This document shows, piece by piece, positions 8,774-20,191 of a DNA stretch of 64,000 bases. Source of the DNA: Novosphingobium pentaromativorans US6-1 (lineage in GTDB: Bacteria > Pseudomonadota > Alphaproteobacteria > Sphingomonadales > Sphingomonadaceae); NCBI RefSeq assembly GCF_000767465.1, contig NZ_CP009291.1, positions 372,001 through 436,000 of the forward strand, read 5' to 3'. Both the position numbers and the translations under genes were made by a program. The notes beneath the pieces were generated by a model, which had not been told where the DNA came from, did no database searches, and saw nothing but the letters and a program-made list of their open reading frames with translations. Position 1 is the first letter of the stretch; the number at the start of each line of letters is the position of its first letter.

Positions 8774-9958
8774 ATGGAAGACATCTACATCCTCAGCGGC
8801 GCGCGCACGGCCATCGGTTCCTTCGGTGGCTCGCTGGCCTCGCTCCGTCCGGCGGAGCTTGGCGCCATCGTCATGGAAGAGGCGATCAGGCGTTCGGGGA
8901 TCAGCGCTTTGGACATCCAGAACGTGGTCGTCGGCAATGTCGTGCCGAGCCAACCCAAGGATGCCTACATCTCGCGCGTTGCCTCGGTGAACGCCGGCGT
9001 CCCGGTTTCCTCGCAGGCCATGAACGTCAACCGCTTGTGCGGTTCGGGCCTCCAGGCTATCGTTTCGGCTGCGCAGGCCATTGCCCTTGGCGAGCATGAC
9101 TTCGCTATCGGCGCCGGTGCGGAATCGATGTCGAATGCCCCGCACATGACCAGCTCCGCCCGCAACGGCGTGCGCATGGGCAATGTCGTGTTCGAGGACG
9201 CGATGCTCGGCGCGCTGCACGATCCCTTCGAGGGCATCCACATGGGCGTGACCGCGGAGAACATCGCGTCGCAGTGCCAGATCAGCCGCGAGGAGCAGGA
9301 CGCCCTGGCCGTCGAGAGCCACAAGCGCGCCGCCAAGGCAATCGCCGAGGGCCACTTCAAGGACCAGATCGTCCCGGTAGAGATCAAGTCGCGCAAGGGC
9401 ACCAAGGTGTTCGACACCGACGAGCACGTCCGCGCCGATGCCTCCCTGGAAGGCATGGCCAGCCTCAAGGCGGTGTTCCGGAAGGACGGCACGGTCACGG
9501 CCGGCAATGCCTCGGGACTCAACGACGGCGCCGGCGCAGTCGTTCTCGCCAGCGGCAAGGCGGTTGCTGCCAAGGGTCTCAAGCCCCTCGCCAGGATCCT
9601 CGCCTGGGGCCATGCCGGAGTCGAGCCCAGCGTGATGGGCCTGGGTCCGGTCAAGGCGGTTCCCATCGCGATTGAGCGTGCGGGCCTCAGCCTCGATCAG
9701 ATCGACGTGATCGAGAGCAACGAGGCATTCGCTGCGCAGGCTTGCGGCGTCGCCAAGCAGCTAGGTTTGGACCCGGCCAAGACCAACCCCAACGGTTCGG
9801 GCATTTCGCTGGGTCACCCTATCGGCGCGACCGGCGCGATCCTGACGATCAAGACGATCTACGAACTCAAGCGCACGGGGGGCAAGTACGGCCTCATATC
9901 CATGTGCATCGGCGGCGGTCAGGGCATCGCCATGGTCATCGAAAACGTGGAGGATTGA
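8774..9958 (+). CDS. Acetyl-CoA C-acetyltransferase (thiolase)
   Basis: Condenses two acetyl-CoA to acetoacetyl-CoA or cleaves 3-ketoacyl-CoA, in the cytoplasm. It has 394 residues, the standard length. The nucleophile is Cys89 in NRLCGSGLQ. The C-terminal NPNGSGISLGHPIGATGA supplies the active-site His, and MCIGGGQG the second active-site Cys. I chose the ATG at 8774 because the product starts in the normal thiolase way (MEDIYILSGARTAIG); the open frame extends upstream but has no matching sequence. It lies in the propionyl-CoA cluster, 4 bp before the epimerase. Whether it serves as a biosynthetic (PhaA/AtoB-like) or degradative enzyme cannot be told from sequence. Confidence 0.92.
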   Translation: MEDIYILSGARTAIGSFGGSLASLRPAELGAIVMEEAIRRSGISALDIQNVVVGNVVPSQPKDAYISRVASVNAGVPVSSQAMNVNRLCGSGLQAIVSAAQAIALGEHDFAIGAGAESMSNAPHMTSSARNGVRMGNVVFEDAMLGALHDPFEGIHMGVTAENIASQCQISREEQDALAVESHKRAAKAIAEGHFKDQIVPVEIKSRKGTKVFDTDEHVRADASLEGMASLKAVFRKDGTVTAGNASGLNDGAGAVVLASGKAVAAKGLKPLARILAWGHAGVEPSVMGLGPVKAVPIAIERAGLSLDQIDVIESNEAFAAQACGVAKQLGLDPAKTNPNGSGISLGHPIGATGAILTIKTIYELKRTGGKYGLISMCIGGGQGIAMVIENVED

Positions 9959-9962
9959 TCCC

Positions 9963-10400
9963 ATGAAGCTTGGCCGCATGAACCACATCGGTGTCGCGAC
10001 GCCGGATCTCGATGCCTCGATCGCCTTCTACCGCGATGTCATGGGCGCTACCGACATTACCGAGCCTTTCGTGCTCGACAGCCAGAAGGTGCGCGTCTGC
10101 TTCGTCAACACGCCGGGCGAGAACGGGACCGCGGGCACGCAGGTCGAGCTTCTGCAACCGACCGAGGCAGACTCGCCGGTGGGCAAGTGGCTCGAGAAGA
10201 ACCCGCTCGGGGGCCAGCATCACATTTGCTATGAAGTGCCCGATATCCAGGAGGCGAAGGCCTGGTTCGAAGGGCAGGGCAAGCGGGTGCTGGGCGAGCC
10301 GCGCATCGGCGCCCACGGAACGCTGATCTTCTTCGTCCATCCCAAGGACATGGGCGGTCAGCTCACTGAAATCATGGAGACGCCCAAGGAGGCGCATTGA
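9963..10400 (+). CDS. mce: Methylmalonyl-CoA epimerase
   Basis: Interconverts the (S) and (R) forms of methylmalonyl-CoA so that the carboxylase product can enter the mutase. It has 145 residues, the family norm, and is a small glyoxalase-fold (VOC) protein. Metal-ligand regions are visible near the N-terminus (MNHIGVATPDL), mid-protein (GGQHHICYEV) and at the C-terminus (GGQLTEIMETP). A GGAGG site lies about 7 bases before the ATG. It is 4 bp after the thiolase stop, so the two are probably co-transcribed. The adjacent mutase supports this function over generic glyoxalase activity. Confidence 0.93.
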   Translation: MKLGRMNHIGVATPDLDASIAFYRDVMGATDITEPFVLDSQKVRVCFVNTPGENGTAGTQVELLQPTEADSPVGKWLEKNPLGGQHHICYEVPDIQEAKAWFEGQGKRVLGEPRIGAHGTLIFFVHPKDMGGQLTEIMETPKEAH

Positions 10401-10410
10401 GGAACGAGGT

Positions 10411-10485
10411 GTCCCGGGTCTGACCCGGGGCCGCTGGCCGGGCGGTTCGGCCTGTGAATGCCAGCGATCCCGGGTCGTACCGGGA
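10411..10485. repeat. Paired GC-rich palindromes (CCCGGGTC type)
   Basis: Two short palindromic units, TCCCGGGTCTGACCCGGG at the left end and ATCCCGGGTCGTACCGGGA at the right end, lie in the 110-bp gap between mce and the mutase gene. Each can fold on itself and the two can pair with each other. They look like members of a dispersed intergenic palindrome family; I saw no third copy in the window. Confidence 0.5.
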
Positions 10486-10510
10486 GGAAAATATACGAGG
10501 GAAACGGGAA

Positions 10511-12649
10511 ATGGCTGACATCAACGACTGGAAGGCAGCGGCGGACAAGGAGGTCAAGGGCAAGGACCTGACCTGGCAGACGCCCGAGGGCATCGCGGTC
10601 AAGCCGCTATACACCGCCGAGGACGTCAAGACCGATCCGGGCCTGCCCGGCTTTGCGCCCTTCACTCGCGGGGTCAAGGCCTCGATGTACGCTGGCCGTC
10701 CCTGGACGATCCGCCAATATGCCGGTTTCTCGACCGCCGAGGAATCCAACGCCTTCTATCGCCGCAACCTTGCGGCGGGCCAGAAGGGCCTGTCGGTCGC
10801 CTTCGACCTTGCCACCCACCGCGGCTACGATTCCGATCACCCGCGCGTCGTTGGTGACGTTGGCATGGCAGGCGTCGCCATCGACTCGGTGGAAGACATG
10901 AAGATTCTCTTCGACGGCATTCCGCTCGACCAGATGTCGGTCTCGATGACCATGAACGGCGCCGTGATCCCCATCCTCGCCTTCTTCATCGTCGCCGGCG
11001 AAGAGCAGGGCGTTCCCACCGAACAGCTTTCCGGGACCATCCAGAACGACATCCTCAAGGAGTTCATGGTCCGCAACACCTATATCTATCCGCCCGAACC
11101 CTCGATGCGGATCATTTCGGACATCTTCGCCTACACGGCGGACCACATGCCGAAGTTCAACTCGATCTCGATTTCCGGCTACCACATGCAGGAAGCCGGG
11201 GCGACGCAGGTGCAGGAACTGGCCTTCACCATCGCCGACGGCATGGAATACGTGAAGTACGGCGTGGCCTCGGGCCTCGACATCGACAAGTTCGCCGGCC
11301 GCCTCTCGTTCTTCTTCGCGATCGGCATGAACTTCTTCATGGAGATCGCCAAGCTGCGCGCCGCGCGCACGCTGTGGTATCGCGCGATGACCGAGCTCGG
11401 CGCGAAATCCGAACGCTCCAAGATGCTGCGCACTCACTGCCAGACCTCGGGCGTCTCGCTGCAGGAGCAGGATCCCTACAACAACGTCATGCGCACCACG
11501 ATCGAGGCGATGGCCGCGATGCTGGGCGGCACCCAGTCGCTGCACACCAATGCCCTCGACGAGGCGATTGCGCTGCCGACCGACTTCTCGGCCCGCATCG
11601 CGCGCAACACCCAGATCGTCATCCAGGAAGAGACCGGCATGTGCAATGTCGTCGATCCGCTGGGCGGTTCCTACTACATCGAGGCACTGACGCAGGAACT
11701 GGTCGACAAGGCCTGGGAGATCATCGAGCGCGTCGAGAGCGAAGGCGGCATGGCCAAGGCGGTTGCCGCCGGCTGGCCCAAGGCGATGATCGAGGAAGCC
11801 GCTGCCGGTCGCCAGGCACGCGTCGACAAGGGCGATGACGTGATCGTCGGCGTGAACAAGTATCGCCGCGACCAGGAAGACGCGATCGAGACGCTGGAAG
11901 TGGACAACCACAAGGTCCGCGAAGCGCAGATCGCCCGCATCAAGCGCGCCCGCGAAAGCCGCGACGAAGCGGCCTGCCAGGCAGCGCTCAAGGCGATCAC
12001 CGAAGGTGCGAAGGGCAAGGGTAACCTGCTCGCGCTGGCAGTTGAGGCCGCGCGCCACCGCGCGACCCTGGGCGAGATCTCGGACGCGATGGAAGCCGTC
12101 TTCGGCCGTCACGGCACGTTCCCCACCCCGGTCAAGGGCGTCTACGGTTCGGCCTATGCCGGCGACAATCGCTACCAGCAGGTGATCGACGGCGTGGAAG
12201 CGGTTACCCGCCGCCTCGGCCGCAAGCCGAAGATGTTCGTCGCCAAGATGGGCCAGGACGGCCATGACCGCGGCGCCAACGTGATCGCCTCGGCCTTCAC
12301 CGACATGGGCTTCGAGGTCGTCTCCGGCCCGCTGTTCCAGACGCCGGAAGAAGCCTGCCAGATGGCGCTGGAAAACGGCGTCGACGCGGTCGGTGCCTCG
12401 TCGCTGGCTGCCGGTCACAAGACGCTGATCCCCGAACTGATCGGCCACCTGCGCAATGCCGGGCGGGCCGACATCAAGGTCGTCGCGGGCGGCGTTATCC
12501 CGCCCCAGGACTACGACTTCCTCAAGAAGGCGGGTGTTCAGGGCATCTACGGTCCCGGTTCGAACGTGGTCGAGTGCGCCGCCGATGTTCTGCGCCTCCT
12601 GGGCCACAACATGCCGCCCGCCGGCAGCGAACTGCAAGCGGCCGAGTAA
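10511..12649 (+). CDS. Methylmalonyl-CoA mutase, B12-dependent
   Basis: Isomerises (R)-methylmalonyl-CoA to succinyl-CoA with adenosylcobalamin, delivering propionate carbon to the TCA cycle. It has 712 residues, like the catalytic large subunit (MutB/ScpA type). The N-terminal TIM barrel begins after [15 protein letters not shown] (about residue 73), and the substrate-channel motif [20 protein letters not shown] follows. The C-terminal B12 domain has the base-off motif in [13 protein letters not shown] (about residue 580). No separate small subunit is present, so it probably acts as a homodimer. The ATG at 10511 gives a normal N-terminus. The chaperone MeaB is not in this window. Confidence 0.95.
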   Translation: MADINDWKAAADKEVKGKDLTWQTPEGIAVKPLYTAEDVKTDPGLPGFAPFTRGVKASMYAGRPWTIRQYAGFSTAEESNAFYRRNLAAGQKGLSVAFDLATHRGYDSDHPRVVGDVGMAGVAIDSVEDMKILFDGIPLDQMSVSMTMNGAVIPILAFFIVAGEEQGVPTEQLSGTIQNDILKEFMVRNTYIYPPEPSMRIISDIFAYTADHMPKFNSISISGYHMQEAGATQVQELAFTIADGMEYVKYGVASGLDIDKFAGRLSFFFAIGMNFFMEIAKLRAARTLWYRAMTELGAKSERSKMLRTHCQTSGVSLQEQDPYNNVMRTTIEAMAAMLGGTQSLHTNALDEAIALPTDFSARIARNTQIVIQEETGMCNVVDPLGGSYYIEALTQELVDKAWEIIERVESEGGMAKAVAAGWPKAMIEEAAAGRQARVDKGDDVIVGVNKYRRDQEDAIETLEVDNHKVREAQIARIKRARESRDEAACQAALKAITEGAKGKGNLLALAVEAARHRATLGEISDAMEAVFGRHGTFPTPVKGVYGSAYAGDNRYQQVIDGVEAVTRRLGRKPKMFVAKMGQDGHDRGANVIASAFTDMGFEVVSGPLFQTPEEACQMALENGVDAVGASSLAAGHKTLIPELIGHLRNAGRADIKVVAGGVIPPQDYDFLKKAGVQGIYGPGSNVVECAADVLRLLGHNMPPAGSELQAAE

Positions 12650-12668
12650 GGCGCGAAGGGAAGGGGCG

Positions 12669-13472
12669 ATGTCACTGGGTTTCTCTGTCGAGGCGCTTTT
12701 GCCTGACGCGCGGGTTTCCGGCCCGCTGCGCATGGGGCTGGTGCGTCTTGACGAAGGCCGGTGGCTCGATCCCGAACCGGACCTGGCGGCGCGCGCGGCA
12801 GGCTTCGACGCCCATCCCGAGAGCGTGATGGTCCTGCCCGAAGCCGAAGCGGGGATTGCCGAACTGGCAGACCTGCTTGGCGTGAAGGGCGGGCTGGAGA
12901 CTTGCGCACGCTCGGTCTGGGAGGACTTGTGCGTGATGGTGCAGGATGCGCCGGGGCAGCCGTTCCGCCTGGGGGCAGGGGCCGTCGCATTTCCGACCGA
13001 CTGGCGTCTGTCTGAAAAGATCGGCCGTCCGCTGCACCAGGTCCATGAGCCGATCCACGGCTATGCCGAGCAGCTGGCCTCGGGCGTGGACAAGTTCATG
13101 AACGGATTGCAGTCGTTCAACATCTTCGGACGCACCAATGCCTTCGTCGTGGCCTCGGATGACTTGCGCTACATGCCCGCAGCGGCGCCGGAGCAGCGCT
13201 TTGCCCATGTCACTGCGGACAATGCGGGCGAGACGCTGTTCGTGCGCTGTGAGCGCGAGGCGCTTCGGCGCTTGCCGAAATCGCGCGCGATCGTCTTCAC
13301 CATCGGCATTTACCGAAGGCCCCTCTGCCAGCTCAGCGACGCTGCGGTGGCGCGAATTGCCCAGTCGGTGGACGGTTTTGCAGGTGGGGAACTGGAACGT
13401 CGCGCCGGACCGCACTATGCAGCGGCGCTGACCGCCTATGCCGCGCGCCGTGCGCAGGCCAAGGCAGCCTGA
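12669..13472 (+). CDS. DUF3445 protein (heme-dependent oxidative N-demethylase-like)
   Basis: A 267-residue soluble protein of the DUF3445/HODM family (PF11927). Recognisable landmarks are the central [21 protein letters not shown] and [10 protein letters not shown]. Characterised relatives are heme-containing alpha subunits of oxidative N-demethylases, but most members have no tested function. It starts 19 bp after the mutase stop and ends 10 bp before bioB, on the same strand, so it is most likely co-transcribed with both. No partner demethylase subunits lie nearby, so its substrate is unknown. Start at the ATG at 12669, after a purine-rich GAAGGGAAGGGG. Confidence 0.8.
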   Translation: MSLGFSVEALLPDARVSGPLRMGLVRLDEGRWLDPEPDLAARAAGFDAHPESVMVLPEAEAGIAELADLLGVKGGLETCARSVWEDLCVMVQDAPGQPFRLGAGAVAFPTDWRLSEKIGRPLHQVHEPIHGYAEQLASGVDKFMNGLQSFNIFGRTNAFVVASDDLRYMPAAAPEQRFAHVTADNAGETLFVRCEREALRRLPKSRAIVFTIGIYRRPLCQLSDAAVARIAQSVDGFAGGELERRAGPHYAAALTAYAARRAQAKAA

Positions 13473-13482
13473 GGAATTCGAG

Positions 13483-14535
13483 ATGACCAACGCCCCCCAA
13501 ACTGCTCCCCGTACCGACTGGACCCGCGAGGAAATCGCCGCGCTGTTCGACCTGCCCTTCACCGAGCTGGTCTTCCGCGCCGCCGAGGTTCACCGCGCCA
13601 ATCACCCGCATAACGAAGTGCAGCTCTCGACGCTGCTCTCGATCAAGACCGGTGGTTGCGCCGAGGACTGCGGCTACTGTTCGCAGTCGGTCCATGCCGA
13701 CAGCGGCGTCAAGGCGACCAAGCTGATGGACGTGCAGGCCGTGCTGCAGCGCGCGGCGCAAGCGGCCGATCAGGGCTCCACCCGCTTCTGCATGGGCGCC
13801 GCGTGGCGCAACCCCAAGGATCGCGACATGCCGGCCATCATCGAGATGGTGAAGGGCGTGCGCTCGATGGGCATGGAAACCTGCATGACGCTCGGCATGC
13901 TCACGCCCGAGCAGTCGCAGATGCTGGCAGATGCCGGGCTCGACTATTACAACCACAATATCGACACTTCGCCCGAGCGCTACGACCAGGTCATCACCAC
14001 GCGCACGATGGACGATCGCCTCGAGACGCTTTCCAACGTGCGTTCGGCCGGGATCAACGTCTGTTCGGGCGGGATCGTCGGCATGGGCGAAACGCGCGAG
14101 GACAGGGTCGGCTTCATCCACACGCTGGCGACGCTCCCCGAGCATCCCGGCTCGGTACCGGTCAACGCACTGGTCCCGGTCAAGGGCACGGTGCTGGGCG
14201 ATATGCTTGCCGATACCCCGCTTGCCAAGATCGACGACGTGGAATTCGTGCGCACGGTCGCGGTGGCGCGAATCACCATGCCGCGTTCGATGGTACGCCT
14301 TTCTGCCGGCCGCGAGTCCATGTCCGAGATGACCCAGGCAATGTGCTTCATGGCCGGCGCGAACTCGATCTTCACCGGCGACAAGCTGCTCACCGCGCCC
14401 AACGCGGGCGACGACAACGATGCGGCGATGTTCGCCCGCCTTGGCATCAAGCCGATGGCGATCAGCGAAACCGATGCCCAGGTCGAAGCGTCCCGCATGC
14501 CCAAGGGCTGCGTCAAGCTGGAAGCGATGGGCTGA
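13483..14535 (+). CDS. bioB: Biotin synthase
   Basis: A radical-SAM enzyme that inserts sulfur into dethiobiotin, the last step of biotin synthesis. It has 350 residues. The radical-SAM cluster motif CxxxCxxC is in [13 protein letters not shown] (Cys59, Cys63, Cys66). [11 protein letters not shown] and [11 protein letters not shown] are also typical of BioB. GAGGA lies 7 bases before the ATG at 13483. The rest of the biotin pathway is absent here. Its position between the mutase and pccA suggests that cofactor supply is tied to the biotin-dependent carboxylase encoded downstream. Confidence 0.96.
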   Translation: MTNAPQTAPRTDWTREEIAALFDLPFTELVFRAAEVHRANHPHNEVQLSTLLSIKTGGCAEDCGYCSQSVHADSGVKATKLMDVQAVLQRAAQAADQGSTRFCMGAAWRNPKDRDMPAIIEMVKGVRSMGMETCMTLGMLTPEQSQMLADAGLDYYNHNIDTSPERYDQVITTRTMDDRLETLSNVRSAGINVCSGGIVGMGETREDRVGFIHTLATLPEHPGSVPVNALVPVKGTVLGDMLADTPLAKIDDVEFVRTVAVARITMPRSMVRLSAGRESMSEMTQAMCFMAGANSIFTGDKLLTAPNAGDDNDAAMFARLGIKPMAISETDAQVEASRMPKGCVKLEAMG

Positions 14536-14552
14536 TGGCCGCGGCCCTCCCT

Positions 14553-14635
14553 CGTCATCCCCGCGAAGGCGGGGAGCCCGCTGCACGGCGGGACCTTGCG
14601 TTCAAGCGGAAATCCCGCCTTCGCAAGGGTGACGG
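14553..14635. repeat. Dispersed-type intergenic inverted repeat (REP-like)
   Basis: Left arm CGTCATCCCCGCGAAGGCGG (14553-14572, continuing to 14578) pairs imperfectly with the right arm at 14608-14635 (GGAAATCCCGCCTTCGCAAG, then GGTGACGG). The outer bases CGTCA/TGACG match perfectly, with a 29-base loop. This CCCCGCGAAGGCGGGG style is, from general knowledge, a common intergenic repeat in sphingomonad and related genomes. It fills the gap between bioB and the LprI-like gene. Confidence 0.72.
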
Positions 14636-14653
14636 CAATGGGGAGGGGGCCGA

Positions 14654-15009
14654 GTGATCTTCACGCTGTTCCTGATGGCGGCCGAGCCGCAAGTCGATTG
14701 CTCCAATGCAATGACGCAGACGGACATGAACATCTGCGCCTACAAGGACCTCCAGGCCGCCGATCGCTCGCTTAACGCGGCGTGGAAGCAGGCCGCGGCC
14801 AAGGCCCGGTCCGAAGGCGCACAGCAATTCGCAAGGCTCCTCGATGCCCAGCGCAAGTGGCTCGCGTTCCGCGACGCCCAGTGCCTGGCCGAGAACGGCC
14901 CGCGCGAGGAGAGCGGCACGATCTGGCCGCTCGTTCAGAACACCTGCATGCAACGACTCACCGAGGCGCGCACCGATCAGCTGCGCGAATACGTGGAAAC
15001 GGAGAACTG

Positions 15010-15010
<1 letters not shown>
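14654..15010 (+). CDS. LprI-like (DUF1311) small secreted protein
   Basis: A 118-residue protein with a very short hydrophobic N-terminus and the DUF1311/LprI pattern. The pattern is paired Cys residues (VDCSNAMTQTDMNICA), then a helical region ending in QRKWLAFRDAQC, then a last Cys in QNTCMQRLTEART. Family members include mycobacterial LprI, a lysozyme inhibitor, but most are uncharacterised. The frame starts with GTG at 14654 behind a GGGAGGGGG site. Its stop shares one base with the pccA start (TGATG), so the two are translationally coupled. That is an odd neighbour for a carboxylase subunit. Confidence 0.78.
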
Positions 15011-17046
<2,036 letters not shown>

Positions 17047-17049
17047 CGA

Positions 17050-17421
17050 TTGCACCTCGATCATGATCCGGCCGCACCTGCAGCCGATGCGATTGCCTTC
17101 GACGATTTCCTGAAGGTCGACATTCGCATCGGCACCGTCGTGGCGGCCGAAGTCTATGAAGGGGCGCGCAAGCCGAGCTACAAGCTGCGGATCGATTTCG
17201 GTCCCGGCATCGGTGAGAAGAAGAGCGTCGGGCAAGTCGCGGCGATCTATTCTCCTGAAGACCTGATCGGACGCCAGGTGGCGGCCGTGGTCAATTTTCC
17301 CGTTCGCCAGATCGGCAAGGCGCTGTCCGAAGTGCTGACACTGGGCTTTGCCGATGAGGAGGGCCGGGTGACCCTGTTCTCGCCGGACAAGGCGGTCCCC
17401 AACGGATCTCGCCTGTTCTGA
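17050..17421 (+). CDS. tRNA-binding domain protein, CsaA-like
   Basis: A 123-residue single-domain OB-fold protein of the tRNA-binding/CsaA family. The hallmark is FLKVDIRIGTVVAAEVYEGA, followed by KKSVGQVAAIYSPEDLIGRQ and VVNFPVRQIG. Relatives act as export chaperones (Bacillus CsaA) or bind tRNA; the role here is unknown. No in-frame ATG lies near the start, so translation must begin at the TTG at 17050, 3 bp after the pccA stop. That implies coupling to pccA. Its stop shares one base with the next gene's ATG. Confidence 0.85.
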   Translation: MHLDHDPAAPAADAIAFDDFLKVDIRIGTVVAAEVYEGARKPSYKLRIDFGPGIGEKKSVGQVAAIYSPEDLIGRQVAAVVNFPVRQIGKALSEVLTLGFADEEGRVTLFSPDKAVPNGSRLF

Positions 17422-18203
17422 TGACCGGCTTTGCGCAGGTGCTTGCTGCAGGCGAGACGCTCGAGGACGGCCTTGCCGTCGAAGTGCCGTCCCGCTGGCT
17501 CCAGGGGCGCACGGCCTACGGCGGATTTTCCTCTGCCCTGGCGCTGGTCGCCGCGCAGCAGGTGGGAGGGGACCTGCCGCCCCTGCGCTCAGCGCAACTG
17601 GCGATGATGGCGCCGCTTTCCGGTCGTATCGAGGCGCATGCCAAGGTCGAGCGCCAGGGGCGCAATGCCACCTGGGTCTCGGCGCAGATCACCGGCGACA
17701 AGGGGCCGGCGTTCACCGCCAGCTTCGTGTTCATGCGGGCGATCGAGAGCACGCTGACCTTGGATGAGCGCCCGGTACCGGACGACGTCGTGGCGGTCGA
17801 GGATGCGCCGCCGATGGCGCCAGACTTGCTTGCGCCGTTCATTCGCGACCATTTCGATGTGCGCCTTGGCGTACCCGTGCAGGGCGAGCGAAAGCCCGAA
17901 TACTGCTGGTGGCTGCGATCACGCGAGCGCGGTACGCTCGATCCGATGGTCGAGATCCTGCTGTGCGGGGACGGGTTGCCGCCTGGCGTCCTGCCGATGA
18001 TGCCGGCGCTGGTTCCGGTCAGCAGCATGCATTGGCAGGTCAATCTGCTTACGGCCCTGCCGCAGACGCGTGATGGCTGGTGGCTGCTGCGCTGCGCCGG
18101 CGATTTCGCCCGGCACGGCTGTTCAAGTCAGCGCATGGCCATGTGGAACGCCCAAGGGCAGCCGATTCTTGCTGGAATGCAGTCCATCGCGCTCTTCGGC
18201 TGA
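17421..18203 (+). CDS. Acyl-CoA thioesterase family protein (TesB-like hot-dog fold)
   Basis: A 260-residue protein of the TesB-like thioesterase family (4HBT_3 type). The N-terminal hot-dog half contains WLQGRTAYGGFSSALAL and FVFMRA; the C-terminal half contains HWQVNLLT and SSQRMAMWNAQGQPI. Probably hydrolyses acyl-CoA esters in the cytoplasm, relieving CoA trapping, which fits its place at the end of the propionyl-CoA cluster. The substrate is not predictable from sequence. The ATG overlaps the preceding stop (TGATG), so it is translated with the CsaA-like gene. It converges with the peptide transporter, 7 bp away. Confidence 0.85.
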   Translation: MTGFAQVLAAGETLEDGLAVEVPSRWLQGRTAYGGFSSALALVAAQQVGGDLPPLRSAQLAMMAPLSGRIEAHAKVERQGRNATWVSAQITGDKGPAFTASFVFMRAIESTLTLDERPVPDDVVAVEDAPPMAPDLLAPFIRDHFDVRLGVPVQGERKPEYCWWLRSRERGTLDPMVEILLCGDGLPPGVLPMMPALVPVSSMHWQVNLLTALPQTRDGWWLLRCAGDFARHGCSSQRMAMWNAQGQPILAGMQSIALFG

Positions 18204-18210
18204 GGCCGGT

Positions 18211-19617
18211 TCAGGCCCCTTGCGATCGCTCCTCGTCCTTGTCGGCAAGGATATTGCCGAGGAACATCCTGAGCACCGCGAAGGCGACAAGGCCGAAGGC
18301 TGCGGTGGCGACATGGAGCAGCCAGAAATGGACCGTGTCCATGCTGGAGTACCAGCCGCCGACGATGCCTACCGTCTTGTTGGCCGCGAAGAAGGCCAGG
18401 TAGTAGATCCCCACGACCGTTGCATTGAGCGCGCGCGGGGCGACCTTGGTGAACAGGGCCAGGCTGACCGGCAGGACGTGGGCGAAGCCGATCGAGTTGA
18501 ACAGGTGGAACATGACCGGCCAGAACAGGCCGATCTTCGCGTCGCCCGCTGTCGCCGCGGCGATCACCAGGCACATGCCGCCCATCACGGTGAAGACCGA
18601 ACCGATGATCATCTTGCCCAGTTCATCCGGTTCGCGGCCGGTGCGATCGCTGCGCCACTTCCAGAATGCGGCAACTGCCACCAGCATCGAGAAGCTGAGC
18701 GTTGCATCGATTGTGATCATCCAGCTTGTCGGCAGGGTTTCGCCGAAGAAGGTGAGCTGGAACTTCGCATCCGCCCAGACGAGATAGGCATTGAAGATTT
18801 CCTGATTGGTCAGGATGGCGATCGCGAGCACCGGAACCAGGATCGCCAGAGCGCCAAGTCGGGGCCAGTCGCTCCGCTCCAGTCCCGTGGACTTTGCCTT
18901 GCCATCCTTGGTGTCGGCGGCATCGGCCGGGAGATGTGGCCGCGCGCGCAGGTACAGCACCAGGCCCAGGACCATGACGACGCCGGCAGTGCCAAAGCCG
19001 TAGTGCCACCCCACCTTCTCGCCGAGCGTGCCCGAGATCAGCGGGGCCGCGATGACCGAGACGTTGATGGCAATGTAGAAGATCTGGAACGCCATCGCCC
19101 GGCGCAGGTCGTTGGGTTTGTAGAGCTCGCCGACCTGGCTGGCGATGTTGCCCTTGAACAGACCGACGCCGACGACGAGCGAAATCAGTGCGAAGAGGAA
19201 CATGCCTTCGAAGGCCATCAGGAAATGGCCCAGGGACATGATCAGCGCGCCCGCAATCAGCGTGGCGCGGCGCCCGAGCCAGCGGTCTGCGACGATTCCG
19301 CCCAGGATCGGGGTGAGATAGACCAGCGAAGTGTAATCGCCGAAGATCGCGGAGGCGAGCGGCTGCCCGCTCAGCCCTGCGTAGTATCCGGTGCGCAGCC
19401 AGTCGAGGCCGATGACTTTCCCGATGTTCTCCGGAAGCAGGAGATACTTGACCATGTAGAGCACCAGCAGGGTCTGCATGGAGTAGTAGGAGAAGCGTTC
19501 GCAGCCTTCGACGAACGAGAGATAGCCCAGGCCCCTGGGGTGGCCGAGGAAAGCGCGGTCGTCCGCGACGGCTTCTTCAGGGAAATCCAGCTCCGGCGTA
19601 GCTTCGGCAACAGTCAT
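18211..19617 (-). CDS. Proton-dependent oligopeptide (POT/PTR2) transporter
   Basis: A 468-residue inner-membrane MFS transporter that imports di- and tripeptides with protons. The POT signature ExxER occurs in VEGCERFSYYSMQ near the first membrane span. The GxxxDRxxGRR-type motif between spans 2 and 3 appears as GGIVADRWLGRR, and the family motif FQIFYIAINV follows. About 12 or more hydrophobic segments cover the protein. The longest frame begins with a TTG at 19644; I prefer the ATG at 19617, which has a GAAGAG site and gives the cleaner N-terminus MTVAEATPELD. It is convergent with the thioesterase gene. Confidence 0.9.
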   Translation of the reverse strand: MTVAEATPELDFPEEAVADDRAFLGHPRGLGYLSFVEGCERFSYYSMQTLLVLYMVKYLLLPENIGKVIGLDWLRTGYYAGLSGQPLASAIFGDYTSLVYLTPILGGIVADRWLGRRATLIAGALIMSLGHFLMAFEGMFLFALISLVVGVGLFKGNIASQVGELYKPNDLRRAMAFQIFYIAINVSVIAAPLISGTLGEKVGWHYGFGTAGVVMVLGLVLYLRARPHLPADAADTKDGKAKSTGLERSDWPRLGALAILVPVLAIAILTNQEIFNAYLVWADAKFQLTFFGETLPTSWMITIDATLSFSMLVAVAAFWKWRSDRTGREPDELGKMIIGSVFTVMGGMCLVIAAATAGDAKIGLFWPVMFHLFNSIGFAHVLPVSLALFTKVAPRALNATVVGIYYLAFFAANKTVGIVGGWYSSMDTVHFWLLHVATAAFGLVAFAVLRMFLGNILADKDEERSQGA

Positions 19618-19717
19618 CGCGCTCTTCGTATTATTATTGTCCAAGTTGGTAACTTAGGAACATTGCAGCGTAATGTCACGAGTGCGTTGCCCCGCCGGTT
19701 CCGCTATGTGCCGGAGC

Positions 19718-19903
19718 CTATTCGTCGACGTGCTCGGGCTTGCCCTTGCGGGACGTGCCCGCAAACTCCTCAAGCTGCCTTTCGCTCATCGTTTCAAACA
19801 TTTCGCGCGAGGCACCCTGAAGGCTACTCTTGCTGGTCTCCCCGCGCTTGGCCGCGAGGGCGGCGCCGGCCGCCTTTTGCTGGGTTTTCGATTTTGCAGG
19901 CAT
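19718..19903 (-). CDS. DUF3008 small protein
   Basis: A 61-residue, Lys/Ala-rich soluble protein matching the DUF3008 family pattern: MPAKSKTQQKAAGAALAAKR at the start and SREMFETMSERQLEEFAGTS in the middle. No signal peptide or membrane segment. Function unknown; members are short, charged and widespread in Proteobacteria. The open frame continues upstream without a better start, but the ATG at 19903 gives the canonical N-terminus and follows AAGGGACACGCCG. The 288 bp between it and aroB show no convincing gene. Confidence 0.85.
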   Translation of the reverse strand: MPAKSKTQQKAAGAALAAKRGETSKSSLQGASREMFETMSERQLEEFAGTSRKGKPEHVDE

Positions 19904-20191
19904 GATCGGCGTGTCCCTTCGTGGCTGAAGGCCTTCGCAATCGCGGTCGATTCGCAAGGCCGGAGAAGGCGGCGGGCCCGATCGACCCGCCGCCCTCCGG
20001 TGCCCCTGGGCTCCATCGGCACGGATTTTCTCCGACCTGGTGCAGCCATGTGCGACCCGCCGTGGCTCTTGAGCGGGGTCCCCATCCACATCGTGAACGC
20101 GCGCAGGCTTCAAGCCGTTCCCGGATCCGGGTACGCTCCGCCGCGGGTGCGGCACGTCATATCCGGGATGCGCAGTGTGGCCGGAATGGCG

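Noticed and set aside
10607..12733. 708-codon minus-strand open frame
   Set aside because: Antisense of the methylmalonyl-CoA mutase; His/Arg/Asp-rich translation without a domain.
18070..19905. 611-codon plus-strand open frame
   Set aside because: Antisense shadow of the peptide transporter, which has clear family motifs and membrane spans.
19904..20191. Open frames between DUF3008 and aroB
   Set aside because: Several phases are open but none has a ribosome site, family pattern or sensible composition.
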